A stretch of 64,000 bases of DNA from contig NC_133296.1 in assembly GCF_005239225.2 (NCBI RefSeq), positions 7,378,001-7,442,000 of the forward strand. The letters are read 5' to 3'. Numbering within the stretch: position 1 is the stretch's first letter; each line of letters opens with the position of its first letter. This document shows, in pieces, positions 46,601 through 60,798 of this stretch. A program made the position numbers and the translations under genes. Under the pieces are notes generated by a model, which was not told the DNA's origin, did no database searches, and was given only the letters and a program-made list of their open reading frames with translations. This DNA comes from Populus alba. Taxonomy: Eukaryota; Streptophyta; Magnoliopsida; Malpighiales; Salicaceae.

Positions 46601-49600
46601 CTAAAGTCCAAAGGCCACTCTCTGCACATAATCAGGCCGTCTTTTGCTAGGCATCCGAAGTAGCCCTGTAATCTGGAGCTCTGTAACTGCCCTACAAAAA
46701 CGTGCTCTGTAGGAAACAAGCTAAGGATCTTCATGGGAAATGATCAATTGAAAAATAAAAAATTGAGGGTGGTTTACAAATCACTGTTTTCTTCCCCTCC
46801 TTTTTAACCTTCCGGGTACTAGCAATTTGTTTTTTTGCCAAAATCTGACTAAAGGTGGTTCATCAGAGTTCAAGATGACTACATCCATCCTGACAGATCG
46901 TTGATGAAAATAGAATACATTTAGGTGCAAATAGCTTGAACTCATGCGCCAAAATAAATGAGGGTGTGATTGCCACGCGGAAGACCACAAGGAATTTGTT
47001 AAAATTAAACTCACCATGCCCTAATTACATTGAATCGACTTAATGAAAGATAAGCAAAAGAAAGACTATACCAATAGGATACTGAATTGATGCCTCACTT
47101 GGCTTTGCAGGTTCAGTGGTAGCTTTCCTTTTCTTCAGTGATGGGGAATAGTTTGACCCATGTTTCCCTTTATTGCTCAAGCAAATAACTATTGATTTGA
47201 AAGATTGATACCAGTCATGAAGATTAATAAGATCACCGTGCTCTTGAGCCAAGGTATACCTGAAACAACAAATGAACACAAATCACAACCTCTGTGTAAC
47301 ATTCACTGTTAACACAACGAGGAGACATGATATTCCTCCATGCAATCTTGAGTTCTTGTCAGAAGTTGTAGACTGTAGTACCATCATTTTACGTTCAAGG
47401 GTATCCATCTATTTGATAATGTAAGCTTTAAACACCATCTCGGGAACTGATTCCAAAGATTGCCTAATGCACAGACTAGCAATGCAGTACGCAAAAAGGG
47501 GATAAACAAAAGAAAAAATCATCCACAAACTTCTCTTGTACTGGAAAATCCCTGAAGGGTTGTTGGTTTGCACTTTGAATTCTACATTTCATAATTCCAA
47601 GGTAAGAAATTTACGGGAGGGACCACTTACATTATTGAGGAATCATGCATCGATGGCAATAGTGTATTGCTACTACTAATGCAACAGCTGCACCGTATGA
47701 TGTTCCGAACATCCAGAAGATCGACTTGAATCCTTCTTCTTGGGTCTCCAATTAAAGCCTAACATAACTGAGAGGTTAGAAGTGCTGAAAGACTGGCATG
47801 CAAAAATTTGGCAATTTAACATGAATAATACGGTTTGCTGCTCCCACTCCTGTGATGAAGAACTTTACTAGAAAAGATCTCCACCATTGACGATTGATAC
47901 AAGTAGAAAACCAACCAGTAGCAGTCACCCCATGGAAGTAGGCTAGTAGCTAGCAATTCATTCAATTCTATATGCAAGTAAGGAAGCAACAAAGCATCTC
48001 AAGGCCAAGCCCTGAACATCCCATCATTGAGAAAAATAATCTTTAAGCATGAACTGAAAAGGCACTCTATACCAGATCCTTCTAAAATTGAACATGGTTA
48101 ATTTTTTGACTGAAAGGACAGGGAGACATTTTTAACAAAATAGGAGAGAGATTTGCTTAACACAGATTTCCATGAGAAACAAATTTACTGCTAATCAACA
48201 AAAATGATCCATAGGAGATAGCATTAGCAACAAAAACAAATGTAAAAACTTCAACAAACCTGAATAATTAATTTAACAAAGATTGATGATTTCTTGTAAG
48301 AAAAATTTCTAGGCATTTTGTTATCCTACAATTAAAATAAACCAATTATATGGGGCAAAAAAAACACCACAAAACAATTTGAATAAGACATACAGAGAAT
48401 TTCATTAAAATATCAGGTTAAAAGAGTAGACTTCCCTTGAACTTGAATACCATGAATTATATTTAAACATATAGGCCAGTGAGTTCAGAGTTTGTGCATC
48501 TGTAAATGCCAAGAAAGTTCTCATTTCAAACTTTCATAAACCAGTCAAAATTTTCAAACAAATTCATGTTTTGCAGAGAATTATTGTAGATTGATTGATT
48601 GATAACATTACAATCATTAGAATTTCCTGACTTATAGTAAATGGCAGACGAATTCACATGTCAACCATAAATTAAGGCAAATGTCTACTGTTGTTGTCTA
48701 CTCACAGGTCAGAAGCTGTATAGAAAATTTTGAATTCTTTCTACTAAACAAAAACAATTCTGCAAGAATAACTGGTTTTTTAAACGCTTACTGTTTGAAG
48801 TGCATTGACATTCTTAAAGCAGACAATTTCATGGAAAGGTACACACTCAAGGGGCTGCATATAGTTCCTGATTCACACAAAGATAAGAATTCAGACACCA
48901 AACCCCATTGGATCATTTGTAATTAATTTGAACTACAACAATGAAAAAAAATTAGAAATGCATTCCATACATTTGACAATTGTGGATTTTCTATGAAAAA
49001 TAATCTAGGATTTATGATGAAATTCTAAAAAATTGGAATTCAAAACACATTGTAAGAGTGATTGACCATGAAAGAAACTAGTATGAAACTTTTAACATGC
49101 TTTTTAACACAGAAGCTTGGGATCACTCGCCTAAAAAAATAAACCATTGGTGGAAGTTAGAAAGCAGAAAAATTGATCAATAGTAGGTGAGCAAGTGTGC
49201 AAATTATGCATTTCCTGCTGTTGTTAAAAGCATTAGGTGCTATTAAGTGAAAAGGATTCTTGGAGTTTAGGCACAAAGCATATGTGCATGCCAGAGTAAA
49301 ATAAGGCATACATCTTTGAAATTAAATCTTATTATTTACAACAAATACTTAACAAGTTATAGCAGAATGCTAACAAATCATAACAGAAGTATAATTAATT
49401 CAGAGATGAAAAAAAAAAAGAGCACTTGTTTGGCTGGTATCAATGCAGTTAACTATTCTATGCAAAGAAAGTAGCCAACCAAGGCAAGAACAAAAAGGAA
49501 TACAGACTGGATACTCCTACCTAACCATGCTCTCTAATAGCTTTGCAGCTTTCTCATTTACTGCTTTGGAGTCTTCAATTTTCAAATGTTTACGAGATGC

Positions 49601-52600
49601 ATGTCTCCTGTCACATTTGGTAGCAAAGATGACACTGATAGAATTAGTGATTTCACAATCATGCAGTGAAAAATAATGTCAAAAGGAAAAGATTATGAAG
49701 AGGGGGGGAAAAGAGCAGCAACAGCACGGAGGCAGGATTTGAATCATAAGAAGTATTATATATGAAACAGAGATTAAACTGCTGAGTCTCTTGAAAGAGA
49801 TGCTATCAATTAGAACTAATCAAGGTAAACCAGCAATTCAGGACAAAAATGCATGGTAAATGGCAAAGCAGAATGAAGCTTGACCAAAATCTCACAACAT
49901 TTACATGCTCAAGACAAACATGCGTTTTTAGTTAAAATCAGGGTCCATGTATGACCTGTTACTGATTATGTTCCTTCCTAGCTTGAAATTGATAGTAATG
50001 GCAGAATTAATGAAAATAATGTAGTGATTCTGATGCTAACAGTATTTCGTTTTTATAAATACTCAAACACCGTACAACAAAACCAATCTAGTAAACAAAT
50101 TAACATGGGAAATTACAACTCTACAAAAGCTGTCTATCTTCGTCAGGAATATAGCAGCACTACTTGACACCGTATATGCAAAAAGAATCTCTGTAATGAC
50201 ACTATCTATGCAAAAATAATCTCTGTGATGAAATATTATATGAATCGCAACTCTTCTTCATTAGATGTGATGCCTGTACATGTCTGTCAGTTCTCACTAA
50301 TACCATATTACTGCATGTTGCTTAGTTATTATTGTTACGTCCATATCTGTTTGAGCTATACCACAAAGTTCAATAAACAAAAAAGAAAAAGAGATTCTCG
50401 CCAGTTCTCTTAAATCTCAAAGAAAAAACTTTTTAACTAATCATATCATTCCTACATGGATGCTTTAATGATGGCAAACGAAGTGAAACAGCTTACAGGG
50501 AATTTGAAGAATGTCCAAAAGAAAGAAGAGAGCATACAAACGAGCATCCAATAAGTCTTCAATGATATTAAACACCTCAAAGGCATACATTTCATATTTA
50601 AGGGACTTCTATTTTTAATTCAGTGTCACCCTGCCTCCTAGCTTATGAGTGCTGATAAAAATCCAAACCAGTCCTTCATATAACATGAACTTGGAAAACT
50701 CAATACTATTAGAAATCATCTTTTTTGTAACTGCTTCCACCATTGCCAGCAGAGGTGGCATGTCACTGCCAAGAGTAAGGAAGCTGTGCCCCTCACTCCC
50801 AAAAACAAATGCAAAAATTCATGTTAGTCCCTAAATTTTAGGCATTTTTCAAAGACTCTTAAAATAATTACCAAGCCCTCCCAAAATTTTCAAAATATTC
50901 CATGATACTCCCAAAGACTGACATTTCTAAACCCCCACCCCCCAAAAAAAAAATATTAGTCCACCCTCTGCCACTGATTGCCAGGACAAAGAGAGAGAAG
51001 AACTACCCTCTCGTTCCACAAAGAGCCCACCAGATTAACAATTTAAATAATCATGAAGCTGAACTACTCAGTTTTAGATTTAGACAGAGAGCTGAACAGA
51101 TCCAATATAATACGACATGTAAAATATTCAATTGTAACATGCTTCATAAATTGCCTAATGGCAGGCCAAATTTCACCAAAAATAACAAAATGATGAAAAT
51201 GCAACATTTGTATGCAGGACAAAGAAAAAATACAAAAACATTACTTGGATATGGTGCTTAAATCTTGCCCCAAACTCTTGCCATCCTCAAACTTCACTTC
51301 AGATAGCAACTTCTTCACTTTGTCATGAATCTATAAGAACATAATTCAATGAAGATAAGTTGATTCAGGATCAGATTTCGGATCATGTAAAAATGGTAGG
51401 TTATCTTTTATCCTAGCCTCCCAAATCAATGTAGGTCTGCCTTATACAAGACAAATAATGATGAAAAGAATATCAAAGCACGCCAAAAACAGTCCAGAGT
51501 AGTAAAAGAGAAAATTTGAGTGCTGAATGACAAGAAAACCAACAAAGCTAGCTTCTATGCAAGTATGAGGAGTGCCTAGAAAATGTTAAAACAAATAAAA
51601 AGTCATGATAAAGTTAGATCCCCCCAACAGCAATTCAAGATAAAGATGCAGTATCCACCCATCAATCAAAATGCTTAAGTAAATTGGGGAAGGTAATTTC
51701 TTGTCTTTAAGTTGTGAGATCACAGCCTCAAGCATCTTCTGACAAAAAAAAATGGTTGAGTGTTTAAGTAAACAAATTTATGGATAGCATGAGTGGAATC
51801 ATCCCAACATACACTAGAGCAGCAATATAATTCAAACAAAGCAAAGAAGAAGAGTAATAAACAAAATATTAACGTGCAAGCCCCTACATCACAAAATAAA
51901 CTGTGTATTTACATGTTTCAAGCACTTCTAGAGCATAACTGGTTTTTGAGAGGCTTGATAAGGGTGACTGTTCAAAGAAAAATCTCATGTTTCTACCAGA
52001 TGCCAAAAGCTTTACAATAAAGCAAATAAAAGCTGATTTGTTTCACATAACTCAAAGAACATCAAGATAGATCCATTATAAATGAGATGAGTTAAAGAAA
52101 TCCTTCGAGCTTGTGATATCTTTCTTGAAATTATAACCATACCTGAGGGACATTCATAGTATATTTTTCCCAACCCTTCAGCAGCTTACGTAGCTGCACT
52201 GCTGGAAGATCCCTGATTGAATTCAAATTTCAGCATTCTACTACATCTATTAAAAGAGTTGAATCAATCAATTCACAAGAAAAGTAGTCTAACTTTCAGG
52301 TTGCAAGGGATTGTAAGATTTTTTTTCTCATATGTCCAATGTCCTAAGCAAAAAGGACATTATGAGTTTTTTGATGATTATGAAAATAAATCATCACAAC
52401 TAGAGTATTATACATTTTGGGGCATGCGATGAATTACTACACTCACAAAAGTCAGGCAAAAACCAGAAGAACAACCACAAGAATCTAGGATTAAAAAAGA
52501 TGTCTGAACCAAAAAAGTGACCAAGGGTGCCAGAATATATTAAACTAGAGCTTGGCCTACAGATGATCATTCACGCCTACCAAAGGAAGTATAGGGAAAT

Positions 52601-55600
52601 GTATGTAAAACTGGCATGAGTAGCGCAGTCAAAGGTATGCCCAAACATTTTGTATTTGTTACACACATTTTAGAAGGTATACCTGGGAAGGGAAAAAAAA
52701 ATGCCCAAATGTGCTGTTTCAGGTACTCACTAAGGATCTGACGTGCTCTCCAACTTTGCTTCTCTCACAAGGTATGCCAAGTGAGAGTGGCATTCAACTC
52801 ATCTAGGCATTCCATTTGGCAGTGATCCATAGCCCACAACTTTTCTGAGATCATATGGTAGAGCAGGTTTCAAAGCATCTAGATGGGTAGAAAAGCACTT
52901 TCTTCTCCTAAAAGGTCACATTATACTTATCTAGCCTACCCATTTGTTATTCTCCTGTATGAAAAGATCTCTTTGCAGTTGTCAAGAGAGTTGAGAGGAA
53001 GGCAGAAGCTTTTCTATGATCTAGGACAGAGGACCACGAATCTGGCAATTTCCTGCAGGAAGTGTGGCCTATAGCTGAATGGTTGGGATGCTCAAGGCTA
53101 GAACAACTAGTGGTGAAACTAAATTAACTCAACTCAACAAAACATCAAAAACCTAAGCTAGTTGAAGCTGGCTACATGGATTGGCCACCTCCCACAAGTT
53201 CTATAACAGGCTAAACTTTTTATGTGTTGTTTAGACCCTACATATCCAATTTCATTTTTTATCTACCTCCCCATTTCTACCAATAATTTAACTTAAACAC
53301 TCTCTGTGCAGCTATAGTTCAGGTCTGGATACAGCTAAACATCTCAAACTCAAACAACTATCCTTTAGTTATTCCTAAAGTGGTGCCACCTCTACCATCT
53401 CATGGATGTAATCATTTCCCTTTTGCCTTTTGTGTGTGTGTGCGCGTGCTTACAAAGTAGTTAGTTATAACATTTTCATTTCAACTAGAGCCTTTAAACC
53501 TTTCCATAATCCACCACCAGAGTAGGTCTGTTTATGAGCATTGTGTGATGCGGGACAAATTTGAGATCTATGTTTTACAAAGGATTTATGGTGAGCTAGG
53601 GTTTGTTATTCTCATAATTAGAGAATATAAGGAGAAATTAGGCGGTTAAAAGTGACTCTAGCAGCAATACTTTTAAGCAAGAAAGAAGAGAAATTAGTAA
53701 AAAAATAGAAGAACAAGAGGATGGAGAAGAAACCTCAGGCACCAAGCCATAAAAATAAAATGCAATTCAGCTTTATTTCAGAATTCAGCTCTGCTGAAAA
53801 TGAGAACATGGCATCCCTATTTATAGAGATTAAGAAGACTACTTAAACAACTAGGGTAGACTATTAAAAACTAAGACACCAACTTCCTAAATAAGACTAG
53901 ACCTTCAAGAAACTCTGAAAGCTACTAAAATGCCCCTTATTCACAGGAACATATAGATATCACAATTCAGCACCTGCTTACAACATAACCCATGACTGAC
54001 TTTCTCTGCATTTCTTTCCACTTCTATGTTATGAGTTGTTAATGGCTCTTGGACTCAATTCTGGGAAGATCTTGTTGTGGGACCAACCTTTATCAATTGT
54101 ATTTCCCACATCTTATTTCCTATCCACTTTAAACAACATTCACATTAGCATTTTCACAAGATAGATTGGAAGATCTATCACCTCAAAGTATTAAATGAGC
54201 AAGAAACATCTGATCTCTATTTGCTCCTTCCTATTATAACATCTTTCTGGTTGCATTAAGGTCTGATAGAATGGTGTGAACTTTGAGGGGTTCGGCAATT
54301 TTTCTTGTACGCCTGTTTCATACATGTTCTCAGTCCTCCAATTCTTTTGGCTTCTTCTAGTCCATCTGCCTGGAAAGATCAGGTTACCTTTTAACACTAA
54401 ATTTTTTAGTGGTTTTGACCAAAATTATGACTAATGACTTATTCCAAGTGAAGGCCCAAGGGGAATTGCTTTCTGATGCTTGCTTCAGATGTTTTTATAG
54501 TGGGATGGTTATTATTGTGCAATCCCATGTAATTTGGAATTCATAAATTTAGCTATTGATGATTTGCATTGGATTATTTCCGAAGCTTTTAAAAGTTTTA
54601 CATAATGGACATTCAACAAGGCTGGAAAAACCTTCTGTTTTCATTCTCTTATTCTTGTACTTCTCCTTTGAAAGATGCCTTATTCTCCTTTCTGTTATCT
54701 TAATTTCTGTCTTTCTTTATTACATTTCACATTCCAAGTTTCACTGAGCAACATGATAAATTCACCAAAGAAATTGCTTAAGTTGGAGGGTTGTTAAAAA
54801 TAAAAAAGGCCAAAGAGACAAAGGGAAACACCAAAACAATGCAAATGTTGTTAGAGAATAAATGTTTCTAGCATAGACCTTACAAAATCTTCAATATGTA
54901 AACTTTATGAAAGACAATCTGGATTCTAAAATGTTAATTACCTCAACTTTTTCACTGCCTGACAAATAAAACCACTATTCGGTGTAGTATGATATTGCTG
55001 ATGATTGTAACAATCACTTGAAGATACTCCAGAATCATTTTCTAAGCCCCCGCCATTGTCAGGAGCCCTTGACTTGAATGATTCAGGATCAAGGGCCTCG
55101 CAGAATAGGTCTAACAGTGTGACTTTATCACACTTTCCAGCTTCATATAGACACTGCAACTCATGATGTGCCCAGAAACGGAGATTAATTGCATTACGTG
55201 GATTAAACTAGCTCGTGGAAGCAGAATTTAACGATTAAGAAAAACATAATTGTCAAAAAGCTGATTTATTGGATGCTTCTGAAATTTCTATATTTCAAGA
55301 GACTATCATTTGCTGGACACTTCTACAGGAACCTCAGTGCATCAGACATTTGAGAACACAATACCTATCGAACACTCAAGGAAAGTTTGCACATGTTTTA
55401 TTGCTAGTGTGTTACAATTGTTTCAAGAAACTGGCACATTTATTTTAGCATGGCTCTTCTGAATATAACAGACTAAATAGTAGAAGAAAATTATACACTC
55501 CACATTTACTAGATACTAAACATACATGCATAGCATAAGCAGCACTGAGTCTCTATGTTGAAACAGAATACAGGTTCCCATATCCACAGACCATAGCCAA

Positions 55601-58600
55601 AAGAAGAAGTAAATTTCAAACCAGAACTGAAAATAAAAAAAGTATCAATTTAGCATAAAAAACATAGCTAAGGTAACCAGCTGGAGAATAAGAAGAGTGA
55701 TATAACCTTTAAAATGGATATAAAAAGAAAAGATAGCAACCTTGCAATCAGCTGCTTTGCATGATATAAAAAAATGCATGCTTTAAATGTTCATTCTCAT
55801 AAATGTTAATGAAATGCATCAAACCAAAAAGGATTAAGGGCTCACCAGAATCACAATGCTCCATTGACACTGCAATTTCTTCAATTCTGCCAAACCATTT
55901 ACTAAAGTTTCGCCATGCTGTTTGGCTATTTTATTTCTGTAATTAGATTTTGCAACCCAAATGAGCTACAACTTCCTCCACTATGTCTGGAAAATTATTC
56001 ACACAAATATTTTGATGCTTAAGTACCTTCCATAAGACTGATAAGATGGAAGGTTCAAAGCATGCTTGAGCATCATTTCTGGTGACAATCCATACTTTTC
56101 ACCTTGTAACATCTTGAATGGTGCAATGTTAAATGCAAAAGAAAAAAAGGAAAAGAAAGAAAAGTCAAGCAATGATAATATTAAGCAAGTAGGGTTTTTT
56201 CCAAATTGGAAGGAAAAAAAGAGGGTAAAACAGTCCAAACAAGGAAGAAGTTTAAGTGCTTGCTAATCGTGCACTCTGAAGCATGTAAAAGCAGATGAAA
56301 AAAGCAAGTGAACAATAAGATAGCTGGTTGAAAAGGTGCATGATATGTTATTATTGCTTAATGGTTCATGAGATAGAAGATCGAGGATAAGCTGATAAAG
56401 AAATGCTGCTTTCTTTGAATCATCCAAGATACTTTCTCTAACTCAATGCTTTTCATATATAGAACATGGCAGATGATTTCTCTTAACATATAGATTTGAC
56501 AAAATATTTGGTAAATGCCTTTGCCATGGCATGTGCCTATACATGTGTTGCAACTAGAGTAAAGTGTGTACTATATATCAAAGTGAAATTTATGAACAAA
56601 TATAACATTTGAAAACTGCAGTACAAAAGTATTTGGGAGAAGAATAGGAAAATTTACCAGATTGTCATCTCCAAGAAGAAAACAGAGCATGAAGCTCAGG
56701 GGTTCCATGAAGAAATGTTGAGCGCATACTATCTGAAAAACACTTCCAAAACATCAAATGGCATTTGATTATATTCACCAGAGAGGAAAACTAAGATGTT
56801 GTAAAATACAATAACAAAACAGTTATCATATCCAAACCTTTAAAGCTCTTATGAAAGATGTTATAGTTCCATCTTGGCTTACAAAATAATTTCTCATAAA
56901 AACTGCCACCTTGTGGCTGATACCGAATCCAGAACACTGCTTCACAAGAACAGCCTCAACTACAGCATCCATTCTCTCTGGAGGAGTTCCCAAAATGAAT
57001 TTACAAGGGCACAAATGGTGTAGCGCATTTGACTGAAGTATACTTTTAGGAGCATCAAGAGTTGTTGCAACTCCCATTATTAAAACCACTGGGATTTTAA
57101 GCACCCATTCACTGATAGAACGGAAGGTTACAGGCAAAAACTGCATAAGTATACTGGCTGTAGGATATTTTAACAGATATGCTTAAATAATTAGAGTGGC
57201 AATAAAATAAATATAAGTACCAGTCCAAGAACACTTTGTTATTCTAGAAATTAGAAAAATCCGCATACTTGTAGGGCAAAAACTAGGAATGCAACTTAGA
57301 GGGTAGGGACAAGCTTTCATAAACTACCAAATCCTCCAAGCTGTTAGATTAATCCCATAAGCACTGTATAAAATGACAAGGTCTCAATAGGCTAGAAAAC
57401 AACATCATTGTTCAATAAACTTTTTAGTTACTCAAAGCACTTCATTAGTGCAAAAGTTCCAATTCATTTTCAGATATTAGTAAATAATCAAGAAACAAAG
57501 CTTACAAAATCATCAAGTAGTCGTGAAATTCTGATGTATAGACCAATTCTACCCTTGTAGCAGGGAGTAATATTTAACACAGTAACCAATTATTTGAGTC
57601 AAGAGTCTACTTCAAGCACAATATTCAAAACAGTATGATTTCACTACAAGACTACATATGATCGTTCAAATACATCATGTTCTTACTGCTTAACCCATTA
57701 CTTCAGAACAAATAGATTGTAGCATATGAAAGCAAAATTTTCCAATCCAGCAGGGATAACCACGAAGTTAGCTCATTTACCAAAAGGATGCATCATCATT
57801 TGTACTTTAGGTTTCCATGAATTTAAATCCAATTTTGAAACTGTTCCATATTTCCTCACAAAAGGCCTATATAATCTAAAAGTCAGGTGATTTGGATGCA
57901 AAAAAGTTGCAGTTGGTGTTTATATACCACCACTAATTTTCAAACTAGTGATCTAGATACCAATAAATCTTCCTTAACATCCCACTCTAATTGTTTGTTA
58001 TTCTTAAGACCAAATAGTCTTCATGTCACTGAAACAAGAGTGTTTAGTCTAGTGGTATTCTCCCAAAGGAGAGGGAGTCGTTCGGGTTCAAGTCCTACTG
58101 AAAAGAGTTCCAGAAAATCGAGAAAAAAGTTCCCAAGCTAGTGAAAAGAGTTCCATGACCAAGTTAACAAAAACACCAGAGATATCCAAACACCAAGCAC
58201 ACCTGGGGTTTTCAATGCAAATTCCAAGTCTATGTACATATAACTTTAAGTAAGAGAAGCATATTTCTGTTGGCTAGAACAATAAAATCTGAGTGCAATG
58301 TATGAAAAGCCGTTGTATTGTAATTCTAATTTATTTGAAGTGATGAAAGACAACCTAATGGATATACTAAATATTAGACCCATGTAAAAATGATCATGGC
58401 TCCATTACTAGTCCATGATGATCACGAAACCAGAGCAAAATTTGGTGTCCAGAAAGATAATGAAATATTTTGACCAGATTGAGCCCTGTATTTTGGGCAA
58501 AGTAAGCAACTGAAAAGATAACACAAAATAAAATGAGTAAAGGAGGGTGGGAAGATGAAAAAAATGCACCCGCATACCTTAACATGAGGATGAAGTCAGA

Positions 58601-60501
58601 CAAGACAGACCCACTACATCGCTCCATATCCTCTATTATTATGACCACAGGATTATTACAGCTTCCTTGTTCTCTGTACCATGTTGCTAAGATGGATACA
58701 TCAGCTGCCTGCAAAACATTAGCATGGCAAACTAGTATAAGTAATGAACTCATCAAGTAAGAACCTACTGCACTTTTAAAAGGAATATAAAGGTGTGACT
58801 ACTTACATCTAAAGTAACCATTAAGAACTGTCTCAATAAACTTCTTAGACAACCACCAATACCGTTTTTCACTGAAAACTCCATTGAGGAAAGGTTAGCC
58901 ACATGGCAACCTTGAGATCTCAAATATGATCCAAGCTCTTCGAAAGTCAGCAGATCATCAACAAACTCCATATTTTCTGACATACATTGTCAATCAATGA
59001 TATTTGGGGGTTAAAGAGAAACAGAAAATGATAACTCATATGTTTTACAAATTAATACATCAAATACATATTAAACATAGATAACAGACACATAACAACA
59101 AGAGAGTAGAGCAAGATCCCACAAACAACGATGTATCATCAAACGATGGCTGCATATCTCATGCATGTGTTCTTCCCTCATTCCTTCCTTACATGCCATG
59201 TCCAAAACTTGGGAGATGCTAAAGCTAATACAGTCATTGAAATTGACATTCTAGTTTTAAATTGGAACCATTAAAATTAAATTTATTGAAAATTTTATCC
59301 TCTGAATGAAATTATGTGTTTTGGCTGGGACGACTCAGATGACAACAACATAAATACCAGCTTCAAATGATAGTATAAATACAACCTAACCATCACATGA
59401 ACAAATATGCAAATGGAGTTTTTCCATTTGTTTTCTAATTCAAGTGCATGAATTACATCTATCTGAAGATGAATTGATCCCTTATTTCTTTCTTCTACAG
59501 TCACACCTGAAAGTGCATTAGTGGATTGGAGGAAAACTTACTGGTGAGAACCAGGCCAGTGAATAGTTGTTTAGAGGCAGCATCTGTTACAATTGGAAAA
59601 GACCCAGTTGCTTCAGGAAATGTAGGTGTTGCAAATGATGTGATCATGTTGAAAGACTCGCGAACCCAGTGATGTATCTCATTGAATACATTGGTGTTGA
59701 TATCCCTCAAAACATCCTGCAATAAGGTTGTCAACTCTGAATTCTTTAATGGATGGATAACAACCACTAGATTGGTTGATTAGGAAATAAAGTGGAGAAA
59801 ATGATGAAAAATTTCACATGCAATGTTCCTTGCAATCATCTTTCGTAGGAATGTGAAAAATACATATCTCGACCAACCCAAAAGTAACAGTAATTAGCTA
59901 ATTGAGGGAAACACCATGATAGGAAAGGATCAAAGGGACAAACTTTAATGGTTGACTTGATCTTCGACCAAACATCATCAAAAGCTTCCATTCTTATGCT
60001 CACATGCCGACAATCATCCCATGCTTCAGCTTTCTCAGCGTCTAAGTTCTCACCATTCTTAGGTAATGATGGAGACAAATCAATACGCCTCCTGGTTTTC
60101 CAGGTTCCGGTTGGTTTTTTCTCCGATTTCCGAGACCGTGCTCTGTGAAGAACAAAAAAGGGCTGCAGTGCACAGAAAAACAAATGTTGGGTAAATTAGT
60201 TCTCCACTTTGTTGCAAAAAGAGAGAGTACTTTTGCTACAAAATCAAACTCGTAACGCAAGAGAGAATCAAGTGCTGACTGCGAAGAGAATTTTAGATTT
60301 CGAAAAATAATTATTAAAAAAAAAAAATCAAACCCATTTCGTGTAATTAAGTCTTTTTTTTTTACTTATTTTCATAAGGATTTTCTCGGGAAACAAACAG
60401 AAAATGAGAGGAGTGGGGGTGAGAACCTGGAGATTGTTCTCGGTAGTGTCCAACGTCGTCGAGGGAGACAGTGACTCAGAAGCAGTGGCAGAAGGCGCCA
60501 T
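46601..60501 (-). CDS. ORC3: Origin recognition complex subunit 3
   Basis: ORC3 is a nuclear subunit of the six-protein complex that marks replication origins and loads MCM helicase. Seventeen exons join in frame to 745 aa: 60501-60427, 60162-59944, 59716-59542, 58976-58807, 58708-58578, 57111-56838, 56732-56658, 56112-56027, 55936-55846, 55153-54942, 52212-52143, 51330-51245, 49607-49521, 48867-48792, 47758-47631, 47259-47083, 46706-46601. Visible are a basic N-terminal part (RARSRKSEKK), FTGLVLTKNMEFVDDLLTFE, SQGCHVANLSSMEFS, a Walker-B-like VVIIIEDME (about 234-242), GTPPERMDAVVEAVLV, QGEKYGLSPEMMLKHALNLP, and a C-terminal winged-helix end (CRAVTELQITGLLRMPSKRR, then VQRVAFGL). No Walker A loop is seen, as usual for ORC3. 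The length fits plant ORC3. The start is the first ATG, with an E2F site 80 bases upstream. Exon edges rest on GT-AG sites and reading phase. Confidence 0.94.
52213..54941 (-). other. Large intron 10 of ORC3
   Basis: At 2729 bp, the longest intron of the gene. Its ORFs (52217-52432, 52883-53074, 54191-54397 and 54556-54747) lack motifs. No transposon ends were recognised. Confidence 0.75.
58035..58155 (+). mobile_element. Candidate tRNA-derived SINE fragment in ORC3 intron 5
   Basis: TAGTCTAGTGGT (58045-58056) fits the RNA polymerase III A box, and GGTTCAAGTCC (58085-58095) fits the B box almost perfectly, at tRNA-like spacing. The sequence does not fold into a full tRNA cloverleaf, so a tRNA-derived SINE head is more likely than a tRNA gene. 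A 14-bp direct repeat TGAAAAGAGTTCCA follows at 58099 and 58142. The element's 3' limit is unknown. Confidence 0.55.
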
Positions 60502-60540
60502 TTTTTAGAGAGAGAAGTTTAGGAGGAGATTTCGATGTCG

Positions 60541-60549
60541 TTAGGGTTA
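60541..60549 (-). promoter_or_regulatory. Telo-box-like motif upstream of ORC3
   Basis: TTAGGGTTA on the plus strand reads TAACCCTAA towards ORC3, 40 bases before the ATG. Telo-boxes are frequent in the 5' regions of plant genes expressed in dividing cells. Confidence 0.5.
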
Positions 60550-60580
60550 TAGCAATTGTAGTGGGGGATTCTATTCATCG

Positions 60581-60593
60581 TTTTGGCGGGAAA
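60581..60593. promoter_or_regulatory. E2F binding site upstream of ORC3
   Basis: TTTTGGCGGGAAA matches the classic E2F site on both halves. It lies 80 bases upstream of the ORC3 start codon. Plant ORC genes are known E2F targets expressed at G1/S, so the site fits the gene. Occupancy here is inferred. Confidence 0.75.
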
Positions 60594-60739
60594 TGACTTC
60601 AAGGTTAATTGTGTCTTTTCTCTATTTTCTTATTAAAAACTACGCAATACTCATTCTCAATATTCAGCAATAGTCATTTTCAAAAAAAACAATAATAGAT
60701 AAATAAACAGATCAAATCATCAGTAAATTTTATTTGTGA

Positions 60740-60740
<1 letters not shown>

Positions 60741-60795
<55 letters not shown>
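60741..60795. repeat. (TA)n microsatellite
   Basis: A 55-bp uninterrupted TA run. Confidence 0.95.

Positions 60796-60798
<3 letters not shown>

Noticed and set aside
46781..47017. Minus-strand ORF between the last two ORC3 exons
   Set aside because: It is intronic. The ORC3 frame joins directly from 47083 to 46706 with family-typical residues across the junction.
53400..53460. TGTGTGTGTGCGCG stretch as a Z-DNA or regulatory element in ORC3 intron 10
   Set aside because: Short alternating purine-pyrimidine run inside an intron, with nothing else to support a function.
58045..58110. Possible tRNA gene
   Set aside because: A and B boxes are present but no acceptor-stem pairing or anticodon arm can be drawn. 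Kept only as a SINE candidate.
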